A stretch of DNA of 15,444 nucleotides from CANHBY01 sp031376995. GTDB taxonomy: Bacteria > Pseudomonadota > Gammaproteobacteria > Burkholderiales > Burkholderiaceae_C. Position 1 is the stretch's first letter; each line of letters begins with the position of its first letter. The stretch covers positions 1 through 15,444 of the forward strand of contig JANMEO010000194.1 of the NCBI GenBank assembly GCA_031376995.1. Reading direction: 5' to 3'. A program made the position numbers and the translations under genes. Below, piece by piece: positions 14,914-15,444 of the stretch. The notes below the pieces were generated by a model that saw only the letters and a list, made by a program, of their open reading frames with translations, made no database searches and was not told the origin of the DNA.

Positions 14914-15444
14914 ATGGCGGACCCCAAAGACACCTCAAGCTTCTTCCAAAAAGTAGTCAAGTTTGTGGCCAGCCCCACGTCAGAGTGGGGCGAGCTCAAC
15001 TCGGCGGCAAGTAGCGTCAGCGAGAGTGACTTCGCCAAGTCTGAGCTCAAGGCGATGATTGAGCGCAAGCGGCACAACGACTTTGTTCGCAAGCGAGAGT
15101 TTGACATGCTGCGAAAGGTGCGCCGAGAAGGCCTCACGGGCGAGCAAAAGTCAGCGCTAGAAAACTCGTCCCGCATTGACGAAGCAGAAGATCGAAACGA
15201 CGGCAACACCAAACACATCGAAGTCAAAGCCAAGATTGATGAAATTGAGCAGCAGATGGTCGGCGAGGGTCTTCCAGCGGTCTCTCGCCGAAACTCGGGT
15301 TTTTACACGGCTGCAACGCAACCGGCCAAGCTAGATTCGACCCGGGCCTTGTTAACCCAAACAATGCCTTTGTCATTGGACACACAAGCCGCAAAGAGCA
15401 CCGCAGCCCCTCTTCAGCCGCACTCGAGAACGACCTCTACCCCC
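14914..15444 (+). CDS. Conserved hypothetical protein downstream of dksA, cut by right edge
   Basis: The frame is open from the ATG at 14914 to the window end, giving 177 residues without a stop. The start is MADPKDTSSFFQKVVKFVA. A charged, probably helical part follows (about 36-75; KSELKAMIERKRHNDFVRKREFDMLRKVRREG), then a KIDEIEQQMVGEGLP segment (about 107-121) and a Ser/Thr/Pro-rich linker from about 130. No signal peptide or membrane segment is seen. It begins 29 bases after the dksA stop, so it is probably co-transcribed, though no strong ribosome site is visible. I recall long proteins of this type beside dksA in Comamonadaceae, sometimes annotated with a C-terminal STAS domain, but that part would lie outside the window, so I assign no function. 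Confidence 0.8.
   Translation, partial: MADPKDTSSFFQKVVKFVASPTSEWGELNSAASSVSESDFAKSELKAMIERKRHNDFVRKREFDMLRKVRREGLTGEQKSALENSSRIDEAEDRNDGNTKHIEVKAKIDEIEQQMVGEGLPAVSRRNSGFYTAATQPAKLDSTRALLTQTMPLSLDTQAAKSTAAPLQPHSRTTSTP

Overview
This looks like a chromosomal window from a betaproteobacterium of the order Burkholderiales, most likely family Comamonadaceae (a Limnohabitans- or Rhodoferax-like freshwater organism). The assignment rests on protein wording and gene order: glyQ-glyS-gmhB-plsC behind corC-lnt, aceK beside an isovaleryl-CoA dehydrogenase, and a single-cysteine DksA with a long Lys/Ala/Pro-rich N-terminus next to a CobW-type GTPase. It is inference from family knowledge, not a database match. 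No tRNA, rRNA, CRISPR, prophage or transposase gene was seen.

Layout. A minus-strand block runs from about 12586 down to the left edge: corC, lnt, glyQ, glyS, gmhB, plsC, a YgjP-type metallohydrolase, isovaleryl-CoA dehydrogenase, aceK and a thiolase cut by the left edge. Spacing is tight. corC/lnt overlap by TTGA, glyQ/glyS by ATGA and gmhB/plsC by one base; glyS/gmhB are 9 bases apart and ivd/aceK 22 bases apart. The first part is a cell-envelope and translation cluster: CorC, Lnt, glycyl-tRNA synthetase alpha and beta, the heptose phosphatase GmhB for LPS core, and a 1-acylglycerol-3-phosphate acyltransferase. The second part is catabolic: isovaleryl-CoA dehydrogenase and thiolase belong to leucine/acyl-CoA breakdown to acetyl-CoA, and AceK sets the split between TCA cycle and glyoxylate bypass at isocitrate dehydrogenase.

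A plus-strand block starts from a 121-base divergent intergenic region at 12587-12707. It holds a COG0523/CobW GTPase with a His-rich metal-binding insert, dksA with a GTG start after a strong GAGGAG, and the first 177 codons of a conserved hypothetical gene that runs off the right edge.

The least ordinary DNA is at 1193-1541, between aceK and the thiolase. It is a 349-base element with interrupted terminal inverted repeats, a second long imperfect inverted repeat inside, a perfect 22-base palindrome and several small hairpins. It has no credible coding capacity. Its right end supplies the last ten codons and the stop codon of aceK. It looks like a non-autonomous MITE-like or REP/BIME-like repeat, and is my best candidate for something undescribed. 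The rest of the window is ordinary core genome with a few residue-level oddities.
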